From NCBI GenBank assembly GCA_019636625.1, contig JAHBXE010000001.1, positions 434,001 through 498,000 of the forward strand: 64,000 bases of DNA. Direction: 5' to 3'. The notes beneath the pieces were generated by a model that had not been told where the DNA came from, ran no database searches, and saw nothing but the letters and a program-made list of their open reading frames with translations. The stretch is from Phycisphaeraceae bacterium. GTDB lineage: Bacteria > Planctomycetota > Phycisphaerae > Phycisphaerales > UBA1924. The translations under genes were made by a program, and so were the position numbers. Positions 16,776-26,121 of the stretch are shown here, piece after piece (the stretch's first letter is position 1; each line of letters starts with the position of its first letter).

Positions 16776-18551
16776 ATGACACGTGGAGCGAAGCTGGCGT
16801 TGGCGGCGGTGATGAGCCTGAGCGTGATGGCCCAGGCGCAGCCGAAGGTCGGGCTGCTTGAAATCAAGGGTTCGCCCAAGGCGCGGCCGGCGGAGTTGTC
16901 GTGGTTGATGGGCTCGAGCGAACCCACGCTGCGAGAGATCGTGGACGCGATCGAGGCGGCCGCGGCGGATGAAGCGGTCGGCCCGATCGTGATCCGCCTC
17001 AAGGATGCATCCCTGACATCGGCGCAGGTCGAGGAGATCGGGGCGGCGATCCGGAAGGTGCAGGGCGCGGGGAAGAAGGTCAACGTGTTCAGCGAGGGGT
17101 ACGGGCCGGCGGAGCTGCTCCTGGGCTCGTACGCGGACAAAGTGCTGATTCAGAAGGGCGGCCCGGTCAGCTTGCCGGGGCTCTTCATGGAGGAGATGTA
17201 CCTGGCGGACACGCTGAACTGGATCGGAGTGAAGGCGGACCTGGTGCAGGTGGGGGACTACAAGGGGGCGAACGAGATGTTCGTGAACAACGCGCCGAGC
17301 AAGGCGTGGGAGCAGAACATCAACCAGCTTCTGGACTCGCTCTACGGCGAGATGCGGGAGCGACTCAAGGTCGGCCGCAAGTTGAGCGATGCGAAGCTCG
17401 ATGACGCGATGAAGTCGGCGTGGATGGCGGATGATGAAGAAGCGATGAACGCCGGGCTCGTGGACTCCGGAATTGACTTGCCGGGCCTCGGCGAAGCCGT
17501 CACGGGGCGACCGAACGCGAAGATTCAGAAGCTGGCCGCGGGGGAGGAGTCGTCGCTCGCCTTGGGGACGGGCAACCCCATGACCGAGATGATGGCGATG
17601 ATGCGGATGCTGAGCGAGAAACCGAGGCACAAGGCGACGATGCCCACCATCGCGGTGCTGCATATTGACGGCACGATCATTGACGGGGATTCCTCTGGGG
17701 GCGGAATGTTCGGAGATGGCGGGTCGGTCGGGAGCCGGACGATCCGCAACGCCATTGAGGACATCCGGAGTCAGGACCTGATCAAGGGCGTCGTCGTGAG
17801 GATCGACTCGCCCGGAGGCTCCGCGACGGCGAGCGAGGTGATCTGGCAAGGGCTGCGGCGGCTGTCGGAGACGAAGCCGGTCTGGGTCAGCGTGGGCTCC
17901 ATGGCGGCGAGCGGTGGGTACTACATCGCCGTGGGTGGCGATCGGATCTACGTGAACCCATCCAGTATTGTGGGCTCGATCGGGGTGGTCGGCGGCAAGC
18001 TGTCGATGGGTGGCCTGTACGACATGGCCAAGGTGAAGACGGTCGGGCGGGGCCGCGGGCCCCGGGCGGACATGTTCGACTCCACCAAGGCCTGGTCGCC
18101 GGAGCAGCTTGCGATGGTTCGGGACAAGATGAAGCGGACGTTCGATCTGTTCACCAGGCGGGTCGCCGAGGGGCGGCAGGGGATCGATCTGTCCAAGACA
18201 GCGGGCGGGTGGTTGTTTGCCGGCAAGCGGGCCATCGAACTCAAGATGGCCGACAAGATCGGAGGGTTGGATCTGGCGATTTCCGACCTCGCCTCGGATC
18301 GAGGGCTGACGGAGTATGCCGTGATGGACTATCCGGCGCCTCGGTCTCTGCCGGAAGTCCTGGAGGATGCGTTCAAGGGATTCGGGGTTCGGGCGCCGGG
18401 CGCTTCGGGCCAGAACCACCTCGTGATGGGGTTGCGGGAGCTGGTCGGCGAGAGGGCGTGGCCGAGCGTTCGGTCGGCGCTGTCCGGGTTGATGCTCCTG
18501 AGGGATCAGCCGGTGGTGCTGGTGATGCCTCGTGCGATTATCGTGAGGTGA
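16776..18551 (+). CDS. sppA: Signal peptide peptidase SppA-type serine protease (tandem domain)
   Basis: A 591-residue protein with a signal peptide (KLALAAVMSLSVMAQA) and two crotonase-fold halves, like the long (67-kDa) SppA. The probable Ser/Lys dyad is split as in the family: Lys163 in VGDYKGAN in the first half, and Ser379 in SMAASGGYY in the second. SVGSIGV-type turns (IVGSIGVVGG) are present too. It should degrade cleaved signal peptides at the inner membrane, or other substrates outside the cytoplasm. AGGAG (16763-16767) lies eight bases before ATG 16776. Its TGA overlaps the next gene's ATG (TGATG). Confidence 0.9.
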   Translation: MTRGAKLALAAVMSLSVMAQAQPKVGLLEIKGSPKARPAELSWLMGSSEPTLREIVDAIEAAAADEAVGPIVIRLKDASLTSAQVEEIGAAIRKVQGAGKKVNVFSEGYGPAELLLGSYADKVLIQKGGPVSLPGLFMEEMYLADTLNWIGVKADLVQVGDYKGANEMFVNNAPSKAWEQNINQLLDSLYGEMRERLKVGRKLSDAKLDDAMKSAWMADDEEAMNAGLVDSGIDLPGLGEAVTGRPNAKIQKLAAGEESSLALGTGNPMTEMMAMMRMLSEKPRHKATMPTIAVLHIDGTIIDGDSSGGGMFGDGGSVGSRTIRNAIEDIRSQDLIKGVVVRIDSPGGSATASEVIWQGLRRLSETKPVWVSVGSMAASGGYYIAVGGDRIYVNPSSIVGSIGVVGGKLSMGGLYDMAKVKTVGRGRGPRADMFDSTKAWSPEQLAMVRDKMKRTFDLFTRRVAEGRQGIDLSKTAGGWLFAGKRAIELKMADKIGGLDLAISDLASDRGLTEYAVMDYPAPRSLPEVLEDAFKGFGVRAPGASGQNHLVMGLRELVGERAWPSVRSALSGLMLLRDQPVVLVMPRAIIVR

Positions 18552-19504
18552 TGCCGGAGCCCGAGGTTCATGTCCTGATTCCGACCCACACGCCGCGGCA
18601 TCTTGGGGCGTGCCTGGCGGGGTTGGCGTGGCAGACGAAACTGCCTCGCTCGGTCGCCGTAACGTGCGACACGGATGACCCGGCGATCGGCAGTCTGCTG
18701 GATGAACTGTGGCCGCGCGTGGTGGAGGCGGCGCATCGGCGCGACCGGACATGGGAGGGACGGTTGGTTCACACGTTCCGGCCGCATCAAGGGGAGGCGA
18801 GGCCGGCGCAGGTACGGAACAACGGGCTGAGGGCATTGGAGAGCGCGGGCTGGCTGGGGGAGGGAGACGTTGTGGTGGGGATCGACGGGGACATTGTGCT
18901 GGATCGGACGGCGCTCGCGGCGCATGCCGCCCGGGCAGCGCGCGGAGCTGAGGTGATTCTGGGACAGAGGGTGTGTCTCGATCAGTCGCGGTCGTCGCAT
19001 GTAACGGTGGAAGGCGTGCTGAGCGATGAAGTGGAGTTGGAGAGCCTGGCGGCGGAGTCGGAGCTGAAAGCGCTGGCCGAACGGCACGCCAAGTTCGAGC
19101 GGATCGTGAGGCAGAAAGCGATGTTGCCCGCGTGGCTGGCTCGCCGCGTGATTCGCGCGCACAAGCCAAAGCTGATGAGCGCACACTACGCGGTCACCGT
19201 GAAGCGATGCCGCGAGGTCAACGGATTTGATGAGGAGTTTACAGGGTACGGCTACGAGGATGATGACTTCGGGAGGAGGCTCCACGCGGTAGGGTCGCGC
19301 GTGTCGATCGCGGTTGCCGAGATACGGGCGTATCACCTCTGGCATCCCACCCGGCTGCCTGGTGACCGGTCGGTCACCCCGGAGTTCAGGCGATTCGCGA
19401 GGAAGGATCTGCCGGCGTTCGCGGTGCATGGCTGGCGGAACCCGATGCCGCAACCGGAGCCCGTGGTCCGCCTCGTCGGGCCCGGCGTCACTTCGGGGGC
19501 GTAG
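18551..19504 (+). CDS. Family 2 glycosyltransferase
   Basis: A 317-residue GT-A enzyme. It opens with VHVLIPTHTPRHLGACLAGL, has the nucleotide-sugar/metal motif in VVGIDGDIVLD, and a Glyco_transf_7C-like acceptor segment NGFDEEFTGYGYEDDD. The C-terminal part carries WHP and RF/KDLPAF segments. It is probably cytoplasmic or membrane-associated and adds a sugar to a polysaccharide or lipid. It is translationally coupled to sppA by a TGATG overlap. Donor and acceptor are not predictable. Confidence 0.85.
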   Translation: MPEPEVHVLIPTHTPRHLGACLAGLAWQTKLPRSVAVTCDTDDPAIGSLLDELWPRVVEAAHRRDRTWEGRLVHTFRPHQGEARPAQVRNNGLRALESAGWLGEGDVVVGIDGDIVLDRTALAAHAARAARGAEVILGQRVCLDQSRSSHVTVEGVLSDEVELESLAAESELKALAERHAKFERIVRQKAMLPAWLARRVIRAHKPKLMSAHYAVTVKRCREVNGFDEEFTGYGYEDDDFGRRLHAVGSRVSIAVAEIRAYHLWHPTRLPGDRSVTPEFRRFARKDLPAFAVHGWRNPMPQPEPVVRLVGPGVTSGA

Positions 19505-19651
19505 GCGGAGGGCGATGCGGGGTCGGGGTGGTGGCGGGGCACTGGACCTCGGGCGGGGGGTGTCTACAGTTTGCCCCGCGTCCAGAGGGGGACGAGGGAG
19601 GCCCCGCAGCAAAGTCCCCCCGGCAGACGCCCAACCACAGGAAAGGCACCC

Positions 19652-19984
19652 ATGTCTTCAGGCAACCAGGACCAGCGTCAGATTCAGCTCCGCATCGATG
19701 AGTCGAAGATGGTGACGACGTACGCGAACACGATTCGCACGTCGACGATGCCGGAGGAAATCGTGATGGACTTCGGCATCAACATGCCGGTCCCCACGCC
19801 GGACGGCCAGGGAATGCTGAACTTCGCCGTCGGTTCCCGCGTGGTCATGAACTGGGGCGCGGCCAAGCGGCTGGCGATCAGCTTGGGCCAGGCGGTCCGC
19901 CAGTATGAAGAGCAGAACGGCGAAATCAAGATCCAGCAGCCGGGCCAGGGGGGGCCGGGTGGCGGGCCGCGGCTGGCGAACTGA
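19652..19984 (+). CDS. DUF3467 protein
   Basis: A 110-residue cytoplasmic protein. The pattern RIDESKMVTTYANTIRTSTMPEEIVMDFG, split by short loops from RVVMNWGAAKRLAISLGQAV, is that of DUF3467. The family is widespread in planctomycetes and other phyla, and its role is unknown. The C-terminal tail is Gly/Pro/Gln rich. GGAAAGG lies just upstream of ATG 19652. The gene is monocistronic, followed by a terminator. Confidence 0.8.
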   Translation: MSSGNQDQRQIQLRIDESKMVTTYANTIRTSTMPEEIVMDFGINMPVPTPDGQGMLNFAVGSRVVMNWGAAKRLAISLGQAVRQYEEQNGEIKIQQPGQGGPGGGPRLAN

Positions 19985-20007
19985 GTCTTATCCTCGAAAC
20001 GTTCAAG

Positions 20008-20038
20008 AGGCACGGGCCGCGAGGCTCGTGCCTTTTTC
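20008..20038 (+). terminator. Rho-independent terminator after the DUF3467 gene
   Basis: AGGCACGGGCC (20008-20018) pairs with GGCTCGTGCCT (20023-20033) with one G-T mismatch and a 4-base loop, followed by TTTTT. It begins 24 bases after the stop. Confidence 0.85.
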
Positions 20039-20136
20039 GTGCGCTGGCGGAGGACGTGTGGCGGGGGCCTTCGTTCGCTCTCGGCGAGCCGTTGCCATCC
20101 TTCGTGCAGGCGGCGCAGAAACGCGGGCGGCGTGCA

Positions 20137-20589
20137 TCACGCCTTGCCGTGGCCACAGAGCCGTGCAAGAACACGGTGAAGGTCGGCGACCTGCGCCGGG
20201 GAGAGGCCCTTCATGCCGGGGACATCCGTGAATAGAGAGAGTGCGCAAGCGTCACGCAGCTTTCTGCCGGCGGGCGTGACCCGGAGAAACTTGATCCTCC
20301 GATCGGTGGGGGACTCTTCCCGTGCGAGAAGGCCGCGCTCTTCGAGCCGATCCACCACGCCGGTGATGTTGGAGGGGTCGCAGGACAGGCCCTCCGCGAT
20401 TCGGCTCATGGGTGTCGACTCATCGAGAAACATGAGCACCTTGGCTTGCACGGATGTGAGACCGTGACGTTCGGCGACGGCTTCGAAGTGCATGCGCAGC
20501 ACATCAACATACTCGAAGAGCAGTTCGACGACTTCGGCGCGTGCGGCGGCGCTGGGGTCGCTTGGCTTTGGAATCCTGCACTTGGCCAT
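20137..20589 (-). CDS. MarR-family transcriptional regulator
   Basis: A 150-residue winged-helix regulator with all MarR elements: helix LTSVQAKVLMFL, recognition region SRIAEGLSCDPSNITGVVDRLEERGLL, and wing REESPTDRRIKFLRVTPAGRKL. It is divergent from the RND adaptor/pump operon (20710-25152), 120 bases away. This is the classical layout in which the regulator represses the pump and itself until a toxic ligand releases it. A sigma70-like promoter with overlapping palindromes lies in the gap. Confidence 0.88.
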   Translation of the reverse strand: MAKCRIPKPSDPSAAARAEVVELLFEYVDVLRMHFEAVAERHGLTSVQAKVLMFLDESTPMSRIAEGLSCDPSNITGVVDRLEERGLLAREESPTDRRIKFLRVTPAGRKLRDACALSLFTDVPGMKGLSPAQVADLHRVLARLCGHGKA

Positions 20590-20612
20590 CCGGTGCGATG
20601 GTAGGCGAACAC

Positions 20613-20641
20613 TTGACTACTTCAACTATCGAACATATCTT
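20613..20641 (+). promoter_or_regulatory. Efflux operon promoter with overlapping MarR-type operators
   Basis: TTGACT (20613-20618) and TATCTT (20636-20641) with a 17-base spacer are the best sigma70-like pair in this region. The AT-rich spacer contains two short overlapping inverted repeats, TTGA-N5-TCAA (20613-20625) and TTC-N7-GAA (20621-20633), suited to a MarR dimer blocking RNA polymerase. The local drop in GC content is marked. Confidence 0.6.
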
Positions 20642-20709
20642 CAATCCGCCCATGGCCGGGCAAGTCCGGCCGCGGCGCCTGAGGGGCGCTGAAACAAGGG
20701 GAACACCGG

Positions 20710-22044
20710 GTGAAAGCAAAGCACATCATCGCCGGGGCGGCGCTGCTCATCGCGCTGGTCGGCATTGGGGCATCGCTGTACTTCTGGAAGCGGAGTTCGA
20801 CCAAGCAGTCGGGGGGCGGCTTCGAGATGCCCACGGCGGTGCAGACGGTCGAAGCCAAGTCCGAAATGTGGCAGCCCATGGGGCGACTGGTGGGAACGGT
20901 CATCGCCAAGCGTTCGGTGAATCTCGCCAACGAGATCGTGGGCGTGGTCACCGAGGTCGGCTTTGAATCCGGCGACGTCGTGGAACCCGGGCAGGTCCTG
21001 TTGAAGCTGGATGCGGCGATCGAGCAGGCCGACCTCGCGGCGGCGGAGGCGGCCCTGCGGCTGTCGAAGGCGGCGGTGGATGTGGCCGCGGCCGATGTGG
21101 AAGCGGCCCGGACCACCGTGGAGTGGAGCGTCGCGAACTACAACCGGTACAAGAGCGCGCCACCCAAGGCCGTGTCTGAGTCCGATGTTGACCGCGCGCG
21201 AACGGACCTGGAGCGGGCGCAGGCGACCTTGAAGCGGCAGGAGTCCTACCTCTCGCAAATGAAAGCGGAGGTGGAGCAGTCTCAGGCGCGAGTGGACCAG
21301 ATCCGCACGACGCTGGCGAAGAAGACGCTCAAGGCGCCGTTCCGGGCGCGGGCGGGAATGCGGAACATCCACCCGGGACAGTACATCCCGGAGGGCACCA
21401 CGGTTGTGACGCTCCACGAGCTGACCGACGACATCTATGTCGACTTTGCGATTCCGCAGGAATACACGCCGCTTGTCTACCCCGGGACCACTGTGACCGC
21501 CACATCGAACATCCTGGGCCGCGGCGCGGCGAACACCGTGCAGATTTCCGTGCTCTCGATGGATGCAAGCGTGAATCCCGTGACACGGAATATCCGCGTG
21601 CGCACGAGCGTTCCCAACAAGGATCAGGTGCTCAAGCCGGGTATGTTCATCGACGTCGAGGTTCCGATCGGGCCGTCCCAGCAAGTGGTGACGATCCCGA
21701 CGACGGCGGTTCGACGTGGTGCGTACGGCGACCATGTCTATCTCGTCCAGCCGCCACCGCCACCCTCATCGGATGCGCCTCCTCCTCCTCCTCCTCCGGC
21801 GGACCCCAACGTCCCGCCGATGCCGCCGCCGCTGGTGGCCAAGCAGCAAATGGTGAAGCTGGGGACCAACCTGGGTGACCGCGTGATTGTGCTGTCGGGA
21901 ATTCAGGCGGGCCAGAAGATCGCCGCGGCCGGATCGTTCAAGCTGCACGAAGGGGCGAAGGTCATGGAGGCGCCGCCAACTGGCGCGCCGGGGTCCCCTC
22001 CGGGATCGGGTGAGAGTCCTTCGGCGGCAATGAGTGGGCGCTGA
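20710..22044 (+). CDS. RND efflux periplasmic adaptor (membrane fusion protein)
   Basis: A 444-residue HlyD/AcrA-type adaptor: N-terminal membrane anchor (IIAGAALLIALVGIGASLYFW), biotinyl-lipoyl half-motifs (GVVTEVGFESGDVVEPGQVLLKLD and later KAPFRAR), a coiled-coil hairpin at about residues 105-200, then beta-barrel and membrane-proximal domains. The latter is interrupted at about residues 348-378 by a striking Pro-rich insert with runs of five and seven prolines. It starts at GTG 20710 after AAGGGG. It links the pump at 22054 to an outer-membrane channel, but no TolC-like gene is in the window. Confidence 0.9.
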   Translation: MKAKHIIAGAALLIALVGIGASLYFWKRSSTKQSGGGFEMPTAVQTVEAKSEMWQPMGRLVGTVIAKRSVNLANEIVGVVTEVGFESGDVVEPGQVLLKLDAAIEQADLAAAEAALRLSKAAVDVAAADVEAARTTVEWSVANYNRYKSAPPKAVSESDVDRARTDLERAQATLKRQESYLSQMKAEVEQSQARVDQIRTTLAKKTLKAPFRARAGMRNIHPGQYIPEGTTVVTLHELTDDIYVDFAIPQEYTPLVYPGTTVTATSNILGRGAANTVQISVLSMDASVNPVTRNIRVRTSVPNKDQVLKPGMFIDVEVPIGPSQQVVTIPTTAVRRGAYGDHVYLVQPPPPPSSDAPPPPPPPADPNVPPMPPPLVAKQQMVKLGTNLGDRVIVLSGIQAGQKIAAAGSFKLHEGAKVMEAPPTGAPGSPPGSGESPSAAMSGR

Positions 22045-22053
22045 GAGCAAGAC

Positions 22054-25000
22054 ATGAAGTCGTTCACAGACATCTTCATCAAGAAGCCCGTGCTGGCCAT
22101 CGTGGTGAACCTGATCATCCTGGCCGTGGGGTGGCGGGCGATATCGAGCCTTCCGGTTCGGCAGTACCCGCGCCTGGAGTCCAGCGCGATCATCATCACG
22201 ACGGTGTACATCGGCGCCAGCGCGGAGACGGTGCGAGGGTTCCTGACGACGCCCATTGAGAAGGCGGTTTCGGCGATCGACGGGATCGATTACATCGAAT
22301 CGTCCAGCACGGCGGGCGTGAGCACGATCACGGTCCGTCTGCGGCTGAACCACCCGAGCACCGATGCATTGGCGGAGATTTCGGCCCGCCTGAACCAGGT
22401 GCGCAGCGAGTTGCCGGCCGAGGCGGAGAGCCCCTCCATCGAGATTCAGCGGACGGACAAGCCGTACGCGACGTTCTACATCGCGATGAGCTCCGACACG
22501 CTGACGTTGTCGCAACTCAGCGATTACATGACGCGGGAACTCCAGCCGGAGCTGCAGTCCATCCCGGGCGTGCAACGGGTAGGGATCGAGGGGCCGCATA
22601 CGCTGGCGATGCGGGTGTGGCTTGACCCGAACAAGCTCGACGCGTTCGACGTGACGCCGGCGGAGGTTGCCCTGGCGTTGCAACGCAACAACTTCGTCGC
22701 GACAGTGGGAAGGTCCAAGGGGCCGGATGTCGAGGTCGATCTGATGACGGACACGGACCTCCGCAGCGAGCAGGAGTTCCGTCAGCTCATCGTCCGGGAG
22801 CGGGACAACACGGTCGTGCGGCTGGGTGACGTCGCCAGGGTGGAGCTCGGAAGCGAGGAAGCACGCAGCCAGGCGGGGTTCAACGGATCCCCCGCGATCT
22901 GGTTCAGCGTCTGGCCGCTGCCCCGTGCCAATGAACTGGATGTCGCGAGAGATCTGAAGGCCCGCATCGCGCAGTTGCAGCCGACCCTGCCGCCGGGCGT
23001 CCGGATGGTCCTCGCGTACGACGGCACGTATTACATGGAGCACGCGATCAAGGAGATCGTGAAGACCCTGGGCGAGACGATCCTGATCGTCGGCATCGTG
23101 GTGTTCCTGTTCATGGGGTCCGTGCGGACGGTGATGGTGCCGATGATCGCCATGCCGATCTCGCTGGTCGGGGCCTGCCTTGCGATGCTGCTCTTCGGCT
23201 TCTCCCTGAACCTGCTCACGATTCTCGCGATCGTTCTGTCGGTCGGACTGGTGGTCGATGACGCGATCGTCGTGGTGGAGAACGTGGAACGCCACGTTCG
23301 CGAGGGCAAGCCGAAGTTGCACGCGGCCTTGATCGGGGCCAGGGAGCTGTTCGCCCCGCTCATCTCCATGACGATCACCTTGGCCACGGTTTACGCCCCG
23401 ATCGGATTCCAAGGCGGCCTGACCGGGATGCTCTTCCGCGAGTTCGCGTTCACGCTCGCCGCGGCGGTGGTGATTTCCGGCATCGTCGCGGTGACGCTTT
23501 CGCCGATCATGAGCGCATGGATGATCCCGGCCGGGGGGCGGGAAGGGTGGTTCCAGAGGTTCGTCAACCACCGGTTTGACGCCATCCGTCGCGTGTACGC
23601 GAGGGCGCTGGCCTTCGTCCTCGAGATGCGCTGGGCCGTGGTCGCGGCCGCGGTGCTGATCACGGCGGCGGCGGTGCCGCTCTACCAGGGCTCGAAGTCG
23701 GAGCTCGCGCCGAACGAGGATGAAGGCGTGGTGTTCTGCTTCGTGACGTCCGCCCCGGACGCCTCGCTGGACTACACCCTTCGAGGGTTCGAGGGGGTCG
23801 CCCAGGCGTTCAAGAACGTGCCGGAGAAGAAGTTCTCCTTCGAAGTGGCCATGTCGCCTTCGATGGGCTTCTCGGGCATCCAGGTACGAGACTGGGACCA
23901 GCGAGAGCGAACGACCGAACAGATCATGGGAGGCCTGTTCGGCGATCTGATGATGGTCGCCGGTGTTCAAGCCTTCCCCACGACGCCGCCGCCGCTCCCG
24001 GGCGCAGGGCAGTGGCCGGTCGAACTGGTCGTCACGAGCACGGACAGCGTCGAGCAGATGGCGCAGTACGCGGGTCAACTCGTCGGCGCGGCGTTCGGCA
24101 CGGGCAAGTTCATGTTCGCCGACACGGATCTGAAGGTGGACATGCCGCAGACGCGGATCATCATCGACCGCGACAAGGTGGCGGATGCCGGGTTGGACCT
24201 GGCGGCGGTGGGCAGGGATCTGGCGGTGTTGCTCTCGGGCGGGTACACGAACCGGTTCAACTACGAGGGGCGGAGCTACCGCGTGATTCCGCAGGTCGAA
24301 GATCGGGCGAGGGCGACCCCCGACCAGATCCTGGACCTGAAGATCCGCACGCCCGATGGCGGTCTTGTTCGTGCGTCTTCGTTCGTTCGATTGGAGACCA
24401 TTGCCGCGCCGCGGTCGCTGAATCGCTTCCAGCAGCGCAACAGCTTCAAGATCAACGGCGGCAACGCGCCGGGTGTGACAAAGGAGGAAGCGCTCTCCGC
24501 GCTCGAGGCCGAAGCCAGGCGGATTCTCCCCGCCGGATACTCGATCGATTACGCCGGCGAGAGCCGCCAGATCCGCAAGGAAGGCTCATCGCTGGTGACA
24601 ACGCTGGGCTTGGCGCTGGGCCTCATTTACCTTGTTCTCGCGGCCCAGTTCAGCAGCTTCCGCGATCCGTTCATCGTGCTGCTCGGGTCGGTGCCCCTGG
24701 CGCTGACCGGTGCGCTCATATTCCCGTACCTGAACTTCACGACGATCAACATCTATTCGCAGGTGGGGCTGATCACGCTCGTGGGCCTCGTTTCGAAGAA
24801 CGGCATCCTCATCGTCGAGTTTGCCAATCACCTTCAGGTCCAAGGGTTGTCCAAGCTGGATGCCGTGAAGCAGGCCGCCGCGACGCGTCTGAGACCGATT
24901 CTCATGACGTCCGCTGCCACGGCGTTCGGCCACTTTCCGCTGGTGCTTGTGACCGGGGCCGGCGCCGAGGCGAGAAACAGCATCGGAATCGTGCTGGTGG

Positions 25001-25152
25001 CGGGCATGGTCATCAGCACGGTGTTCACGCTGTTCGTCGTGCCGTGCATCTACCTGTTGCTGGCCGCACAGCACAAGAAGGTTGAAGTGATGGACTTCGA
25101 CGCGACCGATTCGCATCAGGCTTCGCCGGCGTTGAAACCAGTCGTGGCGTGA
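22054..25152 (+). CDS. RND-family multidrug efflux transporter (HAE1-type)
   Basis: A 1032-residue inner-membrane pump with twelve predicted transmembrane helices and two large periplasmic loops. It opens FTDIFIKKPVLAIVVN as AcrB/MexB-type proteins do. The proton-relay residues fit: the Asp pair in GLVVDDAIVVVENVERH (TM4) and Lys in GLVSKNGILIVEF (TM10). It is slightly shorter than AcrB (1049). It should export amphiphilic toxic compounds together with the adaptor encoded nine bases upstream. Control by the divergent MarR gene is inferred from layout. The substrate is unknown. Confidence 0.93.
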   Translation: MKSFTDIFIKKPVLAIVVNLIILAVGWRAISSLPVRQYPRLESSAIIITTVYIGASAETVRGFLTTPIEKAVSAIDGIDYIESSSTAGVSTITVRLRLNHPSTDALAEISARLNQVRSELPAEAESPSIEIQRTDKPYATFYIAMSSDTLTLSQLSDYMTRELQPELQSIPGVQRVGIEGPHTLAMRVWLDPNKLDAFDVTPAEVALALQRNNFVATVGRSKGPDVEVDLMTDTDLRSEQEFRQLIVRERDNTVVRLGDVARVELGSEEARSQAGFNGSPAIWFSVWPLPRANELDVARDLKARIAQLQPTLPPGVRMVLAYDGTYYMEHAIKEIVKTLGETILIVGIVVFLFMGSVRTVMVPMIAMPISLVGACLAMLLFGFSLNLLTILAIVLSVGLVVDDAIVVVENVERHVREGKPKLHAALIGARELFAPLISMTITLATVYAPIGFQGGLTGMLFREFAFTLAAAVVISGIVAVTLSPIMSAWMIPAGGREGWFQRFVNHRFDAIRRVYARALAFVLEMRWAVVAAAVLITAAAVPLYQGSKSELAPNEDEGVVFCFVTSAPDASLDYTLRGFEGVAQAFKNVPEKKFSFEVAMSPSMGFSGIQVRDWDQRERTTEQIMGGLFGDLMMVAGVQAFPTTPPPLPGAGQWPVELVVTSTDSVEQMAQYAGQLVGAAFGTGKFMFADTDLKVDMPQTRIIIDRDKVADAGLDLAAVGRDLAVLLSGGYTNRFNYEGRSYRVIPQVEDRARATPDQILDLKIRTPDGGLVRASSFVRLETIAAPRSLNRFQQRNSFKINGGNAPGVTKEEALSALEAEARRILPAGYSIDYAGESRQIRKEGSSLVTTLGLALGLIYLVLAAQFSSFRDPFIVLLGSVPLALTGALIFPYLNFTTINIYSQVGLITLVGLVSKNGILIVEFANHLQVQGLSKLDAVKQAAATRLRPILMTSAATAFGHFPLVLVTGAGAEARNSIGIVLVAGMVISTVFTLFVVPCIYLLLAAQHKKVEVMDFDATDSHQASPALKPVVA

Positions 25153-25182
25153 ACGTATCGGGAGAGGGCTTCGATTCGGGGG

Positions 25183-26121
25183 CTACTTCTCGCGTACGCG
25201 AGGCGCTTCACCCCATCGCATCTTGTCCGTCAGCCTGGCCCAGTATCCGGCCTTTGGGTTTCGGACGAATCGAATGGGGCGCCCCGCGGTCTTGACCACG
25301 ATGCGGTCCCCCTCGGCCAGCGGGGCGCCGACCTGCCCGTCCAGAACCAGCATCGTGCCGGCGGTGGCGATGGTGCCGCCGCGGTTGGTTCGCTCCATCT
25401 GCAGTTCGATCCGAGACTTGTCGGACACGATGATCGGGCGGAACGAAAGCGAGTGCGCCGCGATCGGGGTGATCACCACGGCGGCGACATCGGGCGCGAC
25501 GATCGGCCCTCCGGCGGCAACGTTGTACGCGGTCGAGCCCGTCGGTGTGGAGACGATCACGCCGTCGCCGCTGAGGACGGGGCCGGGTTCGCCGTCGATC
25601 GATATGGACATCGAGATCGTGCGGAAGGGAGGCCCGGCGGTCACCACGCACTCGTTCAGCGCGCTGGCGGTGAACTTGGACTCGTCCTGCCCCCGTGGGA
25701 ACACTTCGGCGTGAAGGAGGGAAACGCTGCGTTCAAGGAGCGGCGCATCGCCCAGGAGCTTTCCCGCCTGGTCGGCCAGGGATTGCAGGTCAAACTCCGC
25801 GAGAAACCCGAGCTTGCCAAAGTTCACGCCCAGCAGCGGCAGCCCGAGCCCCGCGCACCGACGGGCCTGGCTCAGCAGCGTGCCGTCTCCCCCGAGCACG
25901 ACGATCAGGTCCGCTCCGGATGCCTCCGGTGCGGGCGCGCCAACGCGGGCCTCCAGCTCGCCCACGATACGCCCGTGGGTGGAGAGCACCCTCCGGACGT
26001 CGGCGACCGCGGCCCGGGCGTCCGGCTTGTCGGGGTTGATCAACAAGAGCACGCTTCGCGCCACGGGGTCTCCCTTGTCGGCCATCGGCCCTGCTGCGGG
26101 CGAGGCTTGCTGGCCAATCAC
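25183..26121 (-). CDS. nadK: NAD kinase
   Basis: A 312-residue cytoplasmic enzyme phosphorylating NAD to NADP. Motifs: the ATP-binding GGDGTLLSQARR, the NE pair in ALNECVV, and PTGSTAYNVAAGGPI, plus the C-terminal HSLSFRPIIV. GTG 26121 overlaps the dxs stop (GTGA); Met13 (26085) is an alternative that removes a weakly conserved tail. Coupling with dxs is plausible because DXP-pathway reductoisomerase needs NADPH, but this may only be chance operon sharing. Confidence 0.93.
   Translation of the reverse strand: MIGQQASPAAGPMADKGDPVARSVLLLINPDKPDARAAVADVRRVLSTHGRIVGELEARVGAPAPEASGADLIVVLGGDGTLLSQARRCAGLGLPLLGVNFGKLGFLAEFDLQSLADQAGKLLGDAPLLERSVSLLHAEVFPRGQDESKFTASALNECVVTAGPPFRTISMSISIDGEPGPVLSGDGVIVSTPTGSTAYNVAAGGPIVAPDVAAVVITPIAAHSLSFRPIIVSDKSRIELQMERTNRGGTIATAGTMLVLDGQVGAPLAEGDRIVVKTAGRPIRFVRNPKAGYWARLTDKMRWGEAPRVREK

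Noticed and set aside
15297..19184. A 1295-codon open frame on the minus strand
   Set aside because: It runs antisense through ahcY, sppA and the GT2 gene, all with clear motifs. Its translation is rich in Arg, Pro and His with no domain, as expected of a shadow frame at high GC.
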